From positions 23,926-87,925 of the forward strand of contig JAKZAN010000146.1 in the NCBI GenBank assembly GCA_023053545.1: a DNA stretch of 64,000 nt. Direction: 5' to 3'. Position 1 is the stretch's first letter. Each line of letters begins with the position of its first letter. Below the pieces are notes generated by a model, which saw only the letters and a list, made by a program, of their open reading frames with translations, had not been told where the DNA came from and made no database searches. This stretch comes from Lepidurus packardi (Eukaryota; Arthropoda; Branchiopoda; Notostraca; Triopsidae). Positions 23,801-36,420 of the stretch are shown one piece after another. Both the position numbers and the translations under genes were made by a program.

Positions 23801-25700
23801 CAACGAGCTGAGGCAGATGTTCCTGATTCTCTGCAAGGAGATCATCGAAATTCCCAAGTTCATTCTGGACTTCATTCTGGAAGTCACCCAGATCCCAGTC
23901 GACAAGAACCAGATCGTGCTCATGCGGTCCACATTCTTCGAAGACCTTTGCCAGACCGAGACCTTCTTCAGCAAGGAAGCCAATATCGAGGAAAGAGAGT
24001 TCGGCCCCGCAGAAATGGAGACTCTCTCCTAAATATATTCGAAGTGCGTCACGATTGTACTCAGCTGCTTCGAAGGAAACGCAGATGAGACCTTCTCGTC
24101 TCTCGACAACAAACTCAAGGCTCGTTTCTTGACCAACATTATCGACAAGAATATGGAGAAAGAGGGCCTAACTTCCAAAGAAGCGTTGGACAAATACCTA
24201 TCTGAACACAAATAAGCCACCTTCGACGAAGTGATAACCCGCATGCTCGATGTCATCATCATCTTGAAGAAGATGAAGGAGAAGGTGCCCGACGGAAACC
24301 TCATTGGCTCATACGAAGAGTACAAGAATAAGTACAAGGATGATCCCAAGTACGAGGTCATCGAATTCTTGTAGAACTGTCTCATCAACATCGAAATCGC
24401 AGACAGCAACGGGACCAACCAGATCCTGTACTTCCCGAAACACCCGGTGTTTGGGTCTTTGTCAGGTCAGTTGCGCGATGAGGTTATGTACGACGTGGTG
24501 CGGGACTCCAGGCGTGACAAGCTGGTCTCTCTCTTTAAAGAGTATAACCGCATCAGAGACAGCATGGAACACTCCTACAAGATGCAGAATGAGCGGGGTC
24601 TGACTGAGGAAAAGCTGCGAAACGTGAAGTACATCGCGACTGCCATCAGCTTCATCATCACTATCTACATCTGCCTGACGTACTAAGTGTTCGTGGAGTA
24701 CCAAGACGTCGACTACTATGCTGACAAGAAATCTCTGGTCCTGCTCAAAGCCCTCAGCTACATCCAGCTCCTGAGCTCCAGCTATTACGGGTATCTGTGG
24801 TACCAGAGCCAAGTCAAAATCGATATTGCGTCGTCATTACAGGTGGTGACATTCATAGCAGTTTCTTTCCTGGGAACTTTCTGGAAGCCGTCGATGTTCA
24901 CCCTCCATATCCTGGATGCCTTCTCGATGATAGAGATTCTGAAAGATATTTTCGCAGCCATCGCCTACAGTCTACCAAGTCTCGCAACAGTGTCAATGAT
25001 GGGAGTGGTGTTCGTCCTGATCTTCTGTGCAGTGACGTTTGGAAACTACGTGAAAAATGTCTATGAGCCTGATGAACCCCTCTCGGACCGTTGTGTGTCT
25101 ATGACTTCGTGCATCATGGACCTCTACGTTTCAGGAGCCATCGGGTAGACGATGGAGGAGTTTGAGACGCAGAGATTCACCTACGATTTGATATATGGTG
25201 TCTTCTTCGGAATGCTCTTCTCCAACATCATTTCAGGGATCATGCTGGATGCTTTCGGGGCTTTGCGTGAAACCAAAGACTCTTTGAACGCCGACAAAAA
25301 GAACACGTGCTATGTTTGCGCCCAGCCGAGAGACGACATCGAGAAATCGGGGGGCACCTTCCAGAACCATATCGAAGAACACCACTTCCTCTGGAACTAC
25401 ATCTTCTACAGGTATGTGCTCAGAAAGAAAGACCCCACCGACTACACCGGCATGGAGTATATCATTTCAAGCAAGTTGAAGATCAAGACAGACGCTGCCG
25501 AGGACGACATGGACGAGGAGATCGAAGTGGACTGGATGCCAAATGCGGCGAGCGCCGAATTCGATGCAGACGAGAAGGCTGACGAGATCCTGGGAGAGCT
25601 GGAGGCCTTAAAGGCGTAGGCAGAGGAACGGGGGAGTGAGTTTAGCGAGAAGGCAGCATAGTTCAATAAAGCGGTGGAAGAGGCGATGGGCCGTGATTGA
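17844..25700 (+). CDS. IP3 receptor/ryanodine receptor-type calcium-release channel
   Basis: About 2,608 residues, close to animal IP3 receptors. Exons 17844-18151 and 18181-25700 with one 29-nt intron. The N-terminus has the beta-trefoil/MIR region (LTPWKFKLHMNDVV, YDCLWEIEKHD), then long helical RIH-type domains. From about residue 2245 come the membrane segments (YIATAISFIITIYICLTY, LLSSSYYGYLWYQS, SLATVSMMGVVFVLIFCAVTFG), the pore loop, and the last helix LIYGVFFGMLFSNIISGIML. After it comes the diagnostic linker FGALRETKDS with CYVC and HIEEHH, the C2H2 zinc-like knuckle of this family. The pore motif, GGGVGD in animal IP3 receptors, reads SGAIGQ here. The reading frame changes once at a run of six A (18564-18569): one base fewer gives a continuous protein. 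Dozens of TAR codons are Gln. Ligand and organelle are inferred only. Confidence 0.93.
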
Positions 25701-26013
25701 GGGGGATTAAGATGAATAGATAACTCGATTAACTATGTTAATAAACTGCTGGGAAATAGAAGAATATCGTGATTTTATAGAAATAATCCAGTATTCTGAG
25801 AATTGCAAGAAGTAGAATAGGGATTTGGCAACCTGGAGAATCAGGTATTGGGTGCAGCCGAGACTCGAGTTCCTTCCTGTAAACCCATACTACTCCCCCA
25901 TTAGTCTCCACTCCCTTTAAGATAACTTTTCCCCATCATTTGCACTCGTGTTTTAAGATGCACATCCCCGTATAGATATGCTATATTTATCACCCTATCC
26001 ACAAAACAATCAC
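25701..26013. other. Intergenic spacer
   Basis: 313 bp between two plus-strand genes. AT-rich; nothing recognisable. Confidence 0.45.
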
Positions 26014-26484
26014 ATGGGCAAAACTCTATCCAAAAAGCAAGAGCCAACTCAGGATAAAGAAAACCTCGACCTCTCTATTAGCCTAAACCAAAAGGATATC
26101 ATGAATCGCTCTGCCTCCAGCGAGAAGACTATTCCGAATACAGCAGGTCGTCGGCGCAGCTCCGTCTGCCAGAAAACTAAAACTCGGTTTTCAGGCAATA
26201 CCTTCGATATTGTCAACTCGTGGTTCTCGTACTTCGACAAAGACGGCAGCAACTACCTCGGGAAGACCGAGTTCGCAGCTCTCCTGACGCGCATCGTCAA
26301 GGACATGGGAGGGTAGGAACCCAGTTTGGCAGACATCTAGGATATTCTTTACGAGTTGGACTACAACGGAGATGGACAGATTTCAAAGCAGGAGTTCGTG
26401 CCAGTGGTAGACGCTGTGGTGCAGCTATTAGGAGCCAAATCTTGTTCTGCAAGGTTCATGACGAAGGCTGAGCAGAGGATTTGA
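26014..26484 (+). CDS. EF-hand calcium-binding protein, probably myristoylated
   Basis: 156 residues, no intron. The start MGKTLSKK fits an N-myristoylation signal (Gly2, Ser6), so a membrane-attached calcium sensor is likely. A variable, basic and serine-rich linker of about 65 residues follows. Then come two EF-hands with full 12-residue loops, DKDGSNYLGKTE and DYNGDGQISKQE, each flanked by hydrophobic helices. The final TGA follows KAEQRI. Two EF-hands in 156 residues resemble calcineurin-B/NCS-like or centrin halves, but no closer match is claimed. TAG codons in the second half (before EPSLADI and within DIQDIL) are Gln. Confidence 0.85.
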
Positions 26485-26760
26485 GGAAGGAGTAGAATTT
26501 TATGAAGGAATGGTATGGAAGGTTGACTTTTTGAGGATGAATACATCAGGCAAAGATCATTTTTATGATTTTTGGGTAAGTTGTGGAGTGGGGGCTGCTG
26601 GGAGTATGTGGGGCGTTAGGCAGCGAGAATACAACAAAAATAGAAGAAGGAGCCGCAGAAGAAAATAAATAGCTCAGCGAATAGAAATATAGGCACCAGA
26701 TCAGCCATTGGCAAGTATTTACGAATTTGAAATAAAAGAGTGCCATAGTTATCTCAGCCA

Positions 26761-28300
26761 TCATTAGGTCAGCAACAGTTGTCGCTCCTTCACGTTCAGC
26801 ATGTTCATATCAAAAAATTCCGCCTCGTTCATCCACGCGTGCCGCAATCCCTCCTCGATGTCCATCCGTTTCCGAGGGTCGAACTCCAGGAACCTCAAAA
26901 TGAAATCCTGTGCGCTCGCACTCACATGACTAGGGAAATCGATCTCCTAAAACTCTACAACCAATTTCTGCTTAAAAGGCACCAGCCCCGTGAGCATCTC
27001 GAAAGTCAGTACTCCCAAGGCCCAGCAGTCGATCATGTGATCATAGGCGACGCCCTTGGAGACTTCAGGAGACACGTAGTCGAAGGTGCCGCAGAAGGTT
27101 TTGCGCATATTTTTATCTTCGAGGCCGGTGTAGACGGACCAGCCGAAGTCACAGAGTTTGAGGACCCCAAAGCAGTTGAGGATGTTTTCTGGTTTGATGT
27201 CGCGGTGGATGATGCCGTGGGAGTGGAGGTAGGCGACGGCTGACATAACCTGTCTGATGTACTTGCGGGTTTTGTCCTCAGCCAGAAATTTCTAAACATC
27301 GTGATCGGAAGACGGATGAGTTGCAAGTTGGTGGTCTAAGATATTGAAGGGTCTTTACGTTCTGGCGTATTTCGCGGAACATGTTGTGCATGCACAGCTC
27401 CATTATCAGGTAGATGTTCTCCTTATCGTAGTTGATCCCGTACAGCTGCACGATGTTCGGGTGCTTCACGAAGCTGTGAATCCTCACTTCCTGCATAAAC
27501 GATTTCATGTGAATCGCAGATTTCTTGAAGGTCTTCAGGGCTGCCATGAGCCCTACCTGCCTGATCCGCGCCAAAACAACTTCCCCATTGATGCCGTTCC
27601 CCAGCTTCTTGACTACCTGGAACTTTCGCAGTTACAACTGCTTCAAACATTTGTTAATGCCTTCGTTTATGTTATTGATGCGGGCTGTGATGGGCTGTAC
27701 TCGGTCGGTTATTTTTTTAGAACTAAAAAGCTGGGGTTTGCGATTTGCTGTGCTCGAAAGCATCGAGGAGTTTGTGGGGTTGGCGTGGGGCGTCAACTGA
27801 ATCTGCAATGCCTTAGGAGTGCTGATGATAGTGGGACTGTAGATGGCGTTGAGCGGGGTCCATTTAGGGTTCATATACTGGTTAACAGCGGCTGTACTAC
27901 TAACATAATTGCTGCGTGTGAGTTATTTTGTTGTGTTCACAGCTTGTTTCTGGTGAGGGTTACGAGTGTGGTTGGAAGAGGACGAGTGCAGGAGTTGTTT
28001 GTTATGCTTATACGATCGACTGGAGAGCAGCTTGTCTTCAAGTCCTTGGATGGTTTCTTTGAGGCGTTGCGAAGGCTGTTTGGCGATTGGAGAAGGGATC
28101 TGGTAGCGGGAGTTCGTTGGGGAAGGCTTTGTGAGAATTCGGGTGGTTCGAGGATTGGAGTAATATGGCAAGGTGGAGGAGGGGGAGTCGTGGCGGTGTT
28201 TGGAGGTGTTGGTGGGGGCAGGGACGAATTTGATTTTGTCGAGGGAGCGTATTTTGAGGTGTTTATTACTTCGGGACGGAGGAGAAAGAGATTTATTCAT
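26761..28300 (-). CDS. Aurora-like protein kinase
   Basis: 490 residues; exons 28300-27359 and 27291-26761, with a 67-nt intron. The first 215 residues are a low-complexity, basic, S/T/P/N-rich extension. The kinase domain has the glycine loop LGNGINGEVVLA, the ATP lysine in [31 protein letters not shown] (DFGWSV is the Aurora signature) and the T-loop RKTFCGTFDYVSPEV. The C-lobe ends near ERQLLLT. Auroras control mitosis and, in ciliated protists, cilium length and disassembly. The family call is strong from DFGWSV; orthology to Aurora A or B cannot be settled, since protists often have a single or lineage-specific set. Confidence 0.9.
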
Positions 28301-28398
28301 GCTGTTGGCCGTTCTAATATAACCCTATTATCCCATCAAATGACAAACTTAGAAAAGCCAGCATGATTGTGGTATACAAATGTATCAGCCTATCCGCA

Positions 28399-29904
28399 TC
28401 ACTGTGCCGGGAACTTGTCCAAGCTCAGCAGGAACATGTCGTTGAAACTCATCATGTGCCTGTCTCCTCCGAAAATCACAATCGTGTTTTAGTTCACCAG
28501 ATTCGCAGAGTGCCCGTCTCTCGCACAGGGTTTCTTCTTGTTGTTCTTTCTTATCAGATTGCTCGCAGCCCAGACGCTGTTGCTCGCACTCGCAGAACCA
28601 TTAGCGTTCGCATTGGCATCTCCGATGGGTTTCTTTTTGGCCGCAGGGTTGAACGAACTGCCGTTGATTGCTTTGATGCTGCTTTTTAGTGACTCCAGCG
28701 TGGGGGACGGATTGCGGTATGTTTCCTTCTCCTCATTTGTCAACTCAAACTCGCTTAATAACTGTAACTTCTTCACATCCTGCTTAGATTTCTGTTCCTT
28801 CTGCGTGTAGACCTGACCCGGTGAACTGGCATGGTAGTTGTTCTCCTTCAGCTGCCGATATTTGCGGTGGCTTCGATCGTTTTCGTTGCGGTCAGCCTCG
28901 GTCGTCTTTTTGTGATGATGGTTGTGGTGCACATTGCTGGAGTGTGTGTTCTCGGAGGTCTCCTTGGTGCGGAGTTCCTGAGGTGGCTCGTTCTGCGATT
29001 CGTCATCGATCAATTGCCAAACTTCAGCCACAGTGTCAAACACATAAATGTCATTCTTCTCATGAGTAATATCATGGATGCCTCCGAAAAGGAGCAGCTT
29101 GGTTGCGCTAAAAGCCAGAAGTGAATGACCGTCCCTGCTGTCAGGGATGTGCTCTTGTTGTTTGATGATGATTTCTTGCCACTCCATGGTCGTCAGGTTG
29201 AGCTTCCAGAGATCTTTGAACTTTTGATCGAGATTAGAGCCTCCAAATAAGTAAACAGTGGACTAGTTAATGACTACGGTAGAAGCATTTGCTCGGGGCA
29301 CAGGACAAGCAGGTCCTGCCATTTTGACCTCAGTCCATATGAGAGTGGTTAGATCGAGAGAGTACAGAGTGTTGGAATACTTTCCGAGCTTACCGCCGAA
29401 GAAACCTCCAAACACATACATTTTGCCTTTTGCAATAATTGCTGAATGAGAATCAATTGTTGGGATCACATTCTCATCGTAAGAGGTGCCGGTAATCCAT
29501 TCACCCGCGTTAAAGTCGTAGATGTTCAGGTTGTTGCTGTTATTGAGGCTGTCCACCTTGCCTCCGAACACATACATCTTGTTCCCGTCTGATACTGCGC
29601 TATGGCAGTACCTAGCTCCTGGGTAGTTCTTGCCTTTGGTCTACAGGCTAGTCCAACGAGGACAGAGTTCTTGCAGGTCGATCTTATGGAAGTCAGTCAT
29701 AATGCCAGTGTTGATGTCGTAGCCGCCATAGACATACAGATGGGAAGCATGGATGAGTGCGGAGTGGTAGCTTCTGCGAGGGATATTTTTGTGGGCGATC
29801 TTGATTTCGGACCAGAAGGAGTCGACAGGCTCTGGGGTGGGTTCGGGCTGAAGGGCGGAGTCTTCGAGGATAGTGGTGGGGATTTTGGAAGAAGACACCT
29901 TCAT
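28399..29904 (-). CDS. Kelch-repeat protein with charged insert
   Basis: 501 residues, no intron. Five to six Kelch blades can be read as YVYGGYD, MYVFGGKVD, MYVFGGFFGG, VYLFGGSN, LLLFGGIHD and, near the end, IVIFGGDRH, each followed by the W/Y-containing strand. Together they would form a beta-propeller for protein binding. Between the fifth and last blade lies a long insert of about 170 residues, rich in H, N, K, E and S (NVHHNHHHKK), with an ANANANGSASAS patch. No BTB, BACK or membrane domain. Similar Kelch-only proteins act as scaffolds in polarity and cytoskeleton; no partner can be named. Several TAR codons are Gln. Confidence 0.9.
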
Positions 29905-30071
29905 GGTTGATTAGTGAGATTTCTATAATCTATTTTGGTGAGATGCAGAGTTTAACAGGTTGCTAACACTGTTCTTCTTTTCTTCGATATTGCCTGTTGC
30001 AATTTTCCCCAACTCCTAATTAAACAAGCCACTCCATAATTCAAATTCAAACATTTGAGTCTCTTTGTCGC

Positions 30072-32328
30072 ATGGAGTGTCCTAACTGCAGATCCACCTA
30101 CAACCACTCCGATAAAATACCCATCGTCCTCATCTAGTGCGGCCACACCATCTGCCAACTCTGTCTCTTCCATAACCACAAAACATCCCTCATCGTCTGT
30201 CCCGACTGCCATAAACTCAACTTCGGCTCTCTCGATGCCTTCCCTAAAAACCTATCCCTACTCCAAGTCAATAAGTCGACTCCTGCCACACAGAATAACC
30301 ACGTCCAAGACCCCATCCTTGAGCAAAGCCTTTGTCTGATTCATAACAAAAAGTATGAGGCTTACTGCGAGGTGGAGAGTTAGCTTTTGTGCGTAGGGTG
30401 CATTTTGGACGACAAGCATAAGGGCCATCCAGTGAGCTCCATAATGAATGTAAGCAACACAGCATAATCTAGTTTGCGTTTAGGTAGTGAAAAAAGAAAA
30501 GGAGACTCTGAGGCAAGCGCATATGCGTATCACATCGAATATCAACCAAATCGAAAAGGCGCTGGAAGTACTGCAGATCACGGAAGGCTAGATCAGGGAT
30601 AGAAGTTCAGGAGTATTGGTAGAAGTAGCCATGTTTTACGAGAAGGTCAAGAAGATTATGAGTACTAGAGAGGATGAAATCAGGGCAAGGATTCAACAAA
30701 TCACATTCGGAGATCTGGACAAACTGGCCTCGCTCATCAATACTCTGAAATAAAAACAGGACTTCTTCCAGGAGTTGAACCAAATCTATAACGAGCTATC
30801 CGGACTGAGAGAGCTCGAGTATTTGCACTAGAGCAACAAAAGAGTCTTCATCATCGAAAACAGCCAGTTCAGGCTCCCAGACATTGACGTCAGGGCTTCC
30901 CCTCACCTCTTTTTCAACCAAGGGGATTAGGCCAAAAGACTGCAGCAAAGTCTGGTTACTCTCGTGTAGGTAGAGAAGCAGCAGTGCAGGCATAACAGGG
31001 CAGTGAACCAGCAGCTAAGCTAGGCTTCTTCAGGACTCAAGAACATGAAGAGAAAGGTGAGCAAAAATGAGTACCCTGCGTGCCAAGGGAGGTCACCCGT
31101 GGTATTCGAGCTAGATCTGGCAGAGAAACGAAAGAGAATAATCAAACAGAAAATCCTGCAGTAGAAATCCAAACTGCAGGACCTAGAACAAGCTGCATAG
31201 AGTTCTCCTGTCAACAGAATGCTCGACCCGAAGCCAATTAAAAATATTACTATTGATGTCGCCAGTTCCCTTTCCCTTTTCGAGGAAGACAAAGTCAATC
31301 TCAGCGAAATCAAACTTCAGGGCTCCCGAGTCTCCCTCAGCAACAACAGCCTCACCATCGACGATCTCATCTACAAATCAACAACCCGAGAAGCATCGAA
31401 TCTGAGCATGCGCGACCGCGATGTCACGATCAAGGAACACGACTAATTCGTGTTACATGTAGGGGGAAGCCCTCATGGCAATTTATAAAGGTTTGTCCTT
31501 CACGGCGCACTTACACACGAAGGCTCTAAGCATGTTACCGTCAAAAGAGTTGATTTTCAAGCGATAGCACTTCCGAACTCCGAAAGAATACTGGTCATAG
31601 GAGGAGCATCTAGTGATTTTGGGGAAAGACTTGCTACCACTCTGGTAGTCGAGGAAAGCGGGACCTATTAGAGCGAGTTTCAACTAAGTAGTGCAAGGTC
31701 TAGCTTTGGAGCTCTTTTGCGGGGGGACAAACTAATCATCGTAGGAGGTTCAGACAACAATTCTAAAGTTCTAAATCTAGTTTAGGAGTATGACTTGACG
31801 TGTGCGAACTCGAGGAATAGTAGGCGTGCATTGTTTCCGATGAGCGCCGCTCGTGAGAAGCACGTAGTCATCCAAGGATGCGATGGGTATCTATATGCAC
31901 TTGGGGGAGCAGGACCCAAAAACTCTGTCCTGTCAAGCTGCGAGCGGTACGATTTCCTCAAAAATAAATTTGAACGTATCAACTGCATGCGTGAGGCTAG
32001 GAAAGACTTTTGCGCCATCGCATATCCTGATGGCCTTTACATAATGGGGGGAACAGATTCACGTGGAAAAGTCTTGAACGGCGTGGAGAAGTATGATTAC
32101 GCAACTAAAACTTGGAAGTGTGTAGCGCCCATGCTGGTGGCCCGAAGTCATTTTTCAGCAGTGCGGAGCAGCGACTTACAGATGATATGGGTGTTTGGAG
32201 GACTTGATGGGTCGGGCTCAGCAACGCGGTCAGTAGAGATCTATTGGATAGAGGAAGACAGGTGGAGCCCAGGGGAAGATTTGAAGTGGGAAAGGTATAT
32301 GCATCATTCGGTGATTTTCAAGCGCTGA
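30072..32328 (+). CDS. RING/B-box/coiled-coil protein with Kelch-like C-terminus
   Basis: 740 residues; exons 30072-30449 and 30484-32328, intron 34 nt. A RING-type zinc finger starts at residue 3: CPNCRSTY, QCGHTICQLC and VCPDC, consistent with an E3 ubiquitin ligase. A B-box-type finger follows (CLIHNKKYEAYC, LCVGCILDDKHKGH), then helical coiled-coil stretches (VKKEKETLRQAH, RARIQQITFGDLDKL). The C-terminal 250 residues show Kelch strands (LYALGGAGPKN, LYIMGGTDSRG, WVFGGLDGSG, LIIVGGSDNN). This order is that of TRIM ligases but with Kelch in place of SPRY or NHL. Substrates are unknown. Confidence 0.9.
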
Positions 32329-32462
32329 GTGGCTCTGATAATTCAATAGGATGTAAATTAAGAGTTGTAAGTTTGAGCGCAGTGTTTGAATTTCTGCTTA
32401 AAATTTAGTGATCACTGATAGTAACCCTAGTTCCGATTGACCATTATTAACTAGCACAGACC

Positions 32463-34154
32463 ATGTTCGGCAGCCGCGTCAGTTAAGCCTCAGATGTCGA
32501 CGACTTCTTCTCATCCAACCAGATGGCCTCCATGTTCGATCAGGATGACCAGAATGACAACGGCTACAAGATGTTTCAAGATCACGGAGTCTCATCACAA
32601 CGGGGCAACAGTCCTCAGCAAAGTGGACGACAGCTTCGGACTTCAGTGGTCTCTTCCACAAGGAATCTGAAGTTCCCAGAATCAAGGACTGGTGATATGT
32701 CGCAGATTTCGGAGATAGTATTCGATACAGACTCATCATTCACACAGTATGAGTTTAATGAAGCAGAACCCAAAGTGCCCCCAAGCCAGATAGAGGCAAT
32801 TCCAGAATAAGATGGAATGTGCCAAGAGGTCAGCGTGCCATAGTCAACAAGGGGCAGGTCTGCCCAAACTAAGCGTCCCTAAAAGTAACTGGTGTCTGTA
32901 GCAAGAGAAATTAAGAACGCTACAGTTCAGCCTAAAAACGTGGCTTCAAATCCTCTGAGAATTAGCCGTGTTGAACCGAAGCGTCCTGAGTTTGATTTCG
33001 AACAGAGGAGTAAGTCTGCTTTATTGCCTTTGCCTGAGGTTCCCGAACGATTACCCCTGAAGATCCTGCATGATGCAGGTGCCTCAGCAACTAAATAAGC
33101 CGCATAGCCTAAGTTAAAGCAACCGAGTGGCTTTTCGCAAATAAACAAGAACACCTCAGCAGTCCCTAAAATCCAGCTGGAGAAGCCTCCAGGGTTAGAC
33201 TTGCGAGCCTCCAGGACTCTTTTTAGCAACTTCCAGCTGAGCACGAACACTAACCCAGTCGACTTTCTCAGTAAGAAAAATGTGTCTGCATCGCTAATAG
33301 CGCCCAAACAAAACTCCTCTCTAAGTCTTCTTAATTTTTCCAAACTAGACCTCCTTTCCAAACTCAAAACTACTCTAAACTCTCCTTCACCCACTGCATC
33401 TGCTCCAAAAGAAGAATCACAGCCCCGTTCATCTTAGACTCTCGGCTCACAGAGTCTGATAAAGCCATAAAAGTAATAGAAGCCAGAGAAAGTCGTGAGT
33501 TTGGACAAAGCTGGTGGACTCCAGGCGCAGAAGCCAATGAATTCGTTGCTGTCTAAGTTCGAGAGCTTACGACCGAACAACTCGGGTCTGCCACCCATGT
33601 TTCCGAAGCCACTGCCAGCACAGAATCTACAGATACAAAACACGGGTGCCCACAAAACCTCTCCTATTGATAAGATAACCGAAATCAACAATACCTCAAA
33701 TGCACCCCTCAAACCAGCACTAGAGCTGAGGAAAAACCCAACTCCGAACAATTCTGTCGCCATCAGCCAGCCTCAGAACCAAACCATCCTGAAGTCCTCA
33801 TTGTCTAAACCTCTACTAGATGCACCGAAGAGCACCCGACAGAATCTGGAGGATCGAAAGACTACTAGTACACCCTTTGGTGTTAGCTTGAGGAACACAG
33901 TGTCAAAAAATGAAGTGGCCAGCAGTTCTGTGAGCAAGGTTGAAAGTAGTTATAGAGCGAACATGCCCTAAGCGAAGAATCTGGGCCAGAATATCCTGGT
34001 GAAGTACAGCGAGTAGTTCATCAAGCTGAAGGCTGCGGCGACGGAAATCAAGCAGAGGAGTATGAGAATATCGCTGCACATCCTGGAGGATTAGTACAGA
34101 CTGAACTCGCTGTCACGGCTGCTGCGTGGGTACAGAGAAAAACAGCAAGACTGA
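32463..34154 (+). CDS. Low-complexity protein with C-terminal helical region
   Basis: 563 residues, no intron. I do not recognise it. The sequence is rich in S, P, Q, N, K and L over most of its length with no globular domain evident. A few clusters stand out: an acidic start (DVDDFFSSNQMASMFDQDD), LNFSKLDLLSKLKTTLNS, and KPMNSLLSKFESL. The last 60 residues (YSEQFIKLKAAATEIKQRSM, then RLLRGYREKQQD) are predicted helical. At least ten TAR codons are in frame as Gln. It is probably an intrinsically disordered scaffold. The reading frame is continuous from first ATG to TGA, which supports a real gene. Confidence 0.75.
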
Positions 34155-34341
34155 GAACTTGATACGAATAGACATAGGATGCATTTGATCACAATTCTGA
34201 GTGATATCATGCCAGCTTACCAAATTTTATGATAAAATAAAAACTTCGCAGAGACTCGCTCACTGGCTGGCTGTATTTAGATTAATCATACTGGTCCCAG
34301 TTGCATAGAAACCGAACCAACTTATTTAGACACGCCCATCT

Positions 34342-36420
34342 TCAGGACTGTCTCAACTTCTGCGCGAACTGACGTAGCTGTCTGTTCCGAGACTCTCGCT
34401 TCTCGTGTTTCGACAGTGTCTAATTGTTCAGGATGTCCCGTCTGATCAGCTTAACGCTACCATTCGTAGATGAGTTTTTCAGTTCAGAATCATTGTCATC
34501 AGTTGCATAACCCGAGTCCTGGTCATCCCCAGCCATCATCTTCTGGCTACCCTGGATATGATTGAATGGCAGCTGGATTTAAGTTTAGAGCAGGTGTTCC
34601 CAGTCGATCCCGTTGAAGAATGCATGGTCTTTGATGTCGTCGACATGCTGGCCGAGGCGAAGTACTGGGTCCAGTTCTAGAAGTCCATCGATGAAGCCCT
34701 TGGCTTAGGGGGTGATTTAGTCTTATGCATAGCCGAAGTTTATGCAGTCGGGCCAAACTATGTGGTCAAATACCTTTTCGCTAATTTCATTAAGGTTGTT
34801 TCCTGCGAAAGGCACGACTCCGACCAGAATGTGGAATACGAAAATGCCAAGACTCCACCAGTCAGACATGAATGTTGCGTGTTATCCTTTTAGAATCTCA
34901 GGAGCCATGTAATAAGGAGAACCTACTATCCCACCAGCTTCTCCCTTGTTGGTTTTGCTTCTCTGCCCCAACTCTTCAAGCATGAACTTACTCAAGGTTC
35001 TGTTCTTGACCTGTTACCTCTTGCGTTTTAGGAGTCCGGCCTCTGATAGCCCATAGTCTGCGAGTTTAAGATGCTTTTTCTCATCGAACACCATATTTTG
35101 AGGCTTGATATCGCGATGGATAATGCCATGAGAATGCAAATACTCGAGAGCAGCGACCACTTCAGCGATATAAATTCTGGCATCCTGCTCTTAGAGTCTA
35201 GCATCCTTTTCCAGCATGTCTGCACAGTCCCCATTGGGCATGTATTCCATCACGAAGTAGTGGTAGTTTCCTTCGTTGAAGCTGTAGATAGCTTTGACGA
35301 GGAAGGGGCTTGAGATGACCGAAAAGATATTGTTTTAGTTATGGAGACTCTCGGTGTAATCGGCTGAGTTCTCGATGAAGACCTTCTTCATGGCATAGCG
35401 GAACCCGGTGGTCTTCTTGATGACTAGCGAGACTTCGCCGTATTTGCCCTGTCCCAGCATTTTGATTTTTCGGAAGTCCCTGGTGCAGACTTCGTTCTTT
35501 TCTTGGGAACTCGCTCTGGGACTGGTCTCTTCCTCAGAGTAGCAGCCGTCGTCCTTGCCGAATTTGAAACGATTCCTGTTGTTTTTGAGATTCTTGTTCT
35601 TCTGCTTGTGGATGTGTTCGTACTCGTTCAACATCCCCGCCAAGAGGGATTCCCGATCATCATCGTTTTCTGCCTGCTTTTTGAGCTTACGTTCTTTCTA
35701 CATCAAGTCCATCCGAGATAGGAACAAACTAACAAGCACCTTCATTTCTTCTGAACTCACCTTCAGTTCCTCCAGTTTCGGCGCCACCGAGTTTTTAATG
35801 TCCTTCAGGTCTTCCACCAACTCCAAGGATGATGTTCGACGTTGGCTCTTAATTTTCTTGCCCACAAGTCTCAATTGGTCAATTAGACCCATATATCGTT
35901 TTAGTTCCTGTGGTGACAATTAGCTTATCTGGCGGTGGGGGCCGCAGTGGGAGCAGCGGGTCGAGCTCAAGTCTGAATCCGAATTAGAACTAGTGTTTTC
36001 GTAGGGATTCTTGCCGTAGATGTTGGACTTGGAGAGCCCCTTGTTGTAGACAGGTTTGGGCCTGGCTGCCTGGGGTTCGGAATGCCGAAGTTTTTCGTGT
36101 ACTTTTTTAATTTAGACTTATTTTTCCCTCTGTATTTTTTTAACCTCTGCTATGTGTTCTTTGATGTCTTGCAATTTGGCCTCAATTTCAGCGTCCGTCT
36201 GTTCGATCGACTCCAGAATATCGAACCCCGCCTTGCAGAACAGGATGTGCTTGCCCAATTTCTGCGATGCCACCATCTTCTCGCAACTTAGACACACCTC
36301 TAACTCCCCTTACTTCGCTTTCACATACCCCTCTATCAAGTTTCCAAGTTCCCGTTTCACAAAAGAGTAGGTCGGGGCCGTACCCAGATTTTCTTTTCCT
36401 TCGCTAAAATAGAGTTGCAT
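34342..36420 (-). CDS. MAST/IREH-type AGC protein kinase with C2HC finger
   Basis: 692 residues, no intron. An N-terminal finger [21 protein letters not shown] (C-x2-C, H, C) is followed by a coiled-coil. The kinase domain has [76 protein letters not shown] and the AGC end LEHLLQ-like DWEHLL. The finger-plus-kinase layout matches plant IRE/IREH and yeast Rim15 relatives. The Mg-binding DFG is DYG here. There is no clear hydrophobic motif at the C-terminus. Role in growth or nutrient signalling is inferred from relatives. The ATG shares its surrounding palindrome (CATATG) with the opposite strand. Confidence 0.88.

Noticed and set aside
27344..28366. A 340-codon open frame on the plus strand
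   Set aside because: It lies antisense to the Aurora-like kinase, whose motifs and intron are clear. It has no domain.
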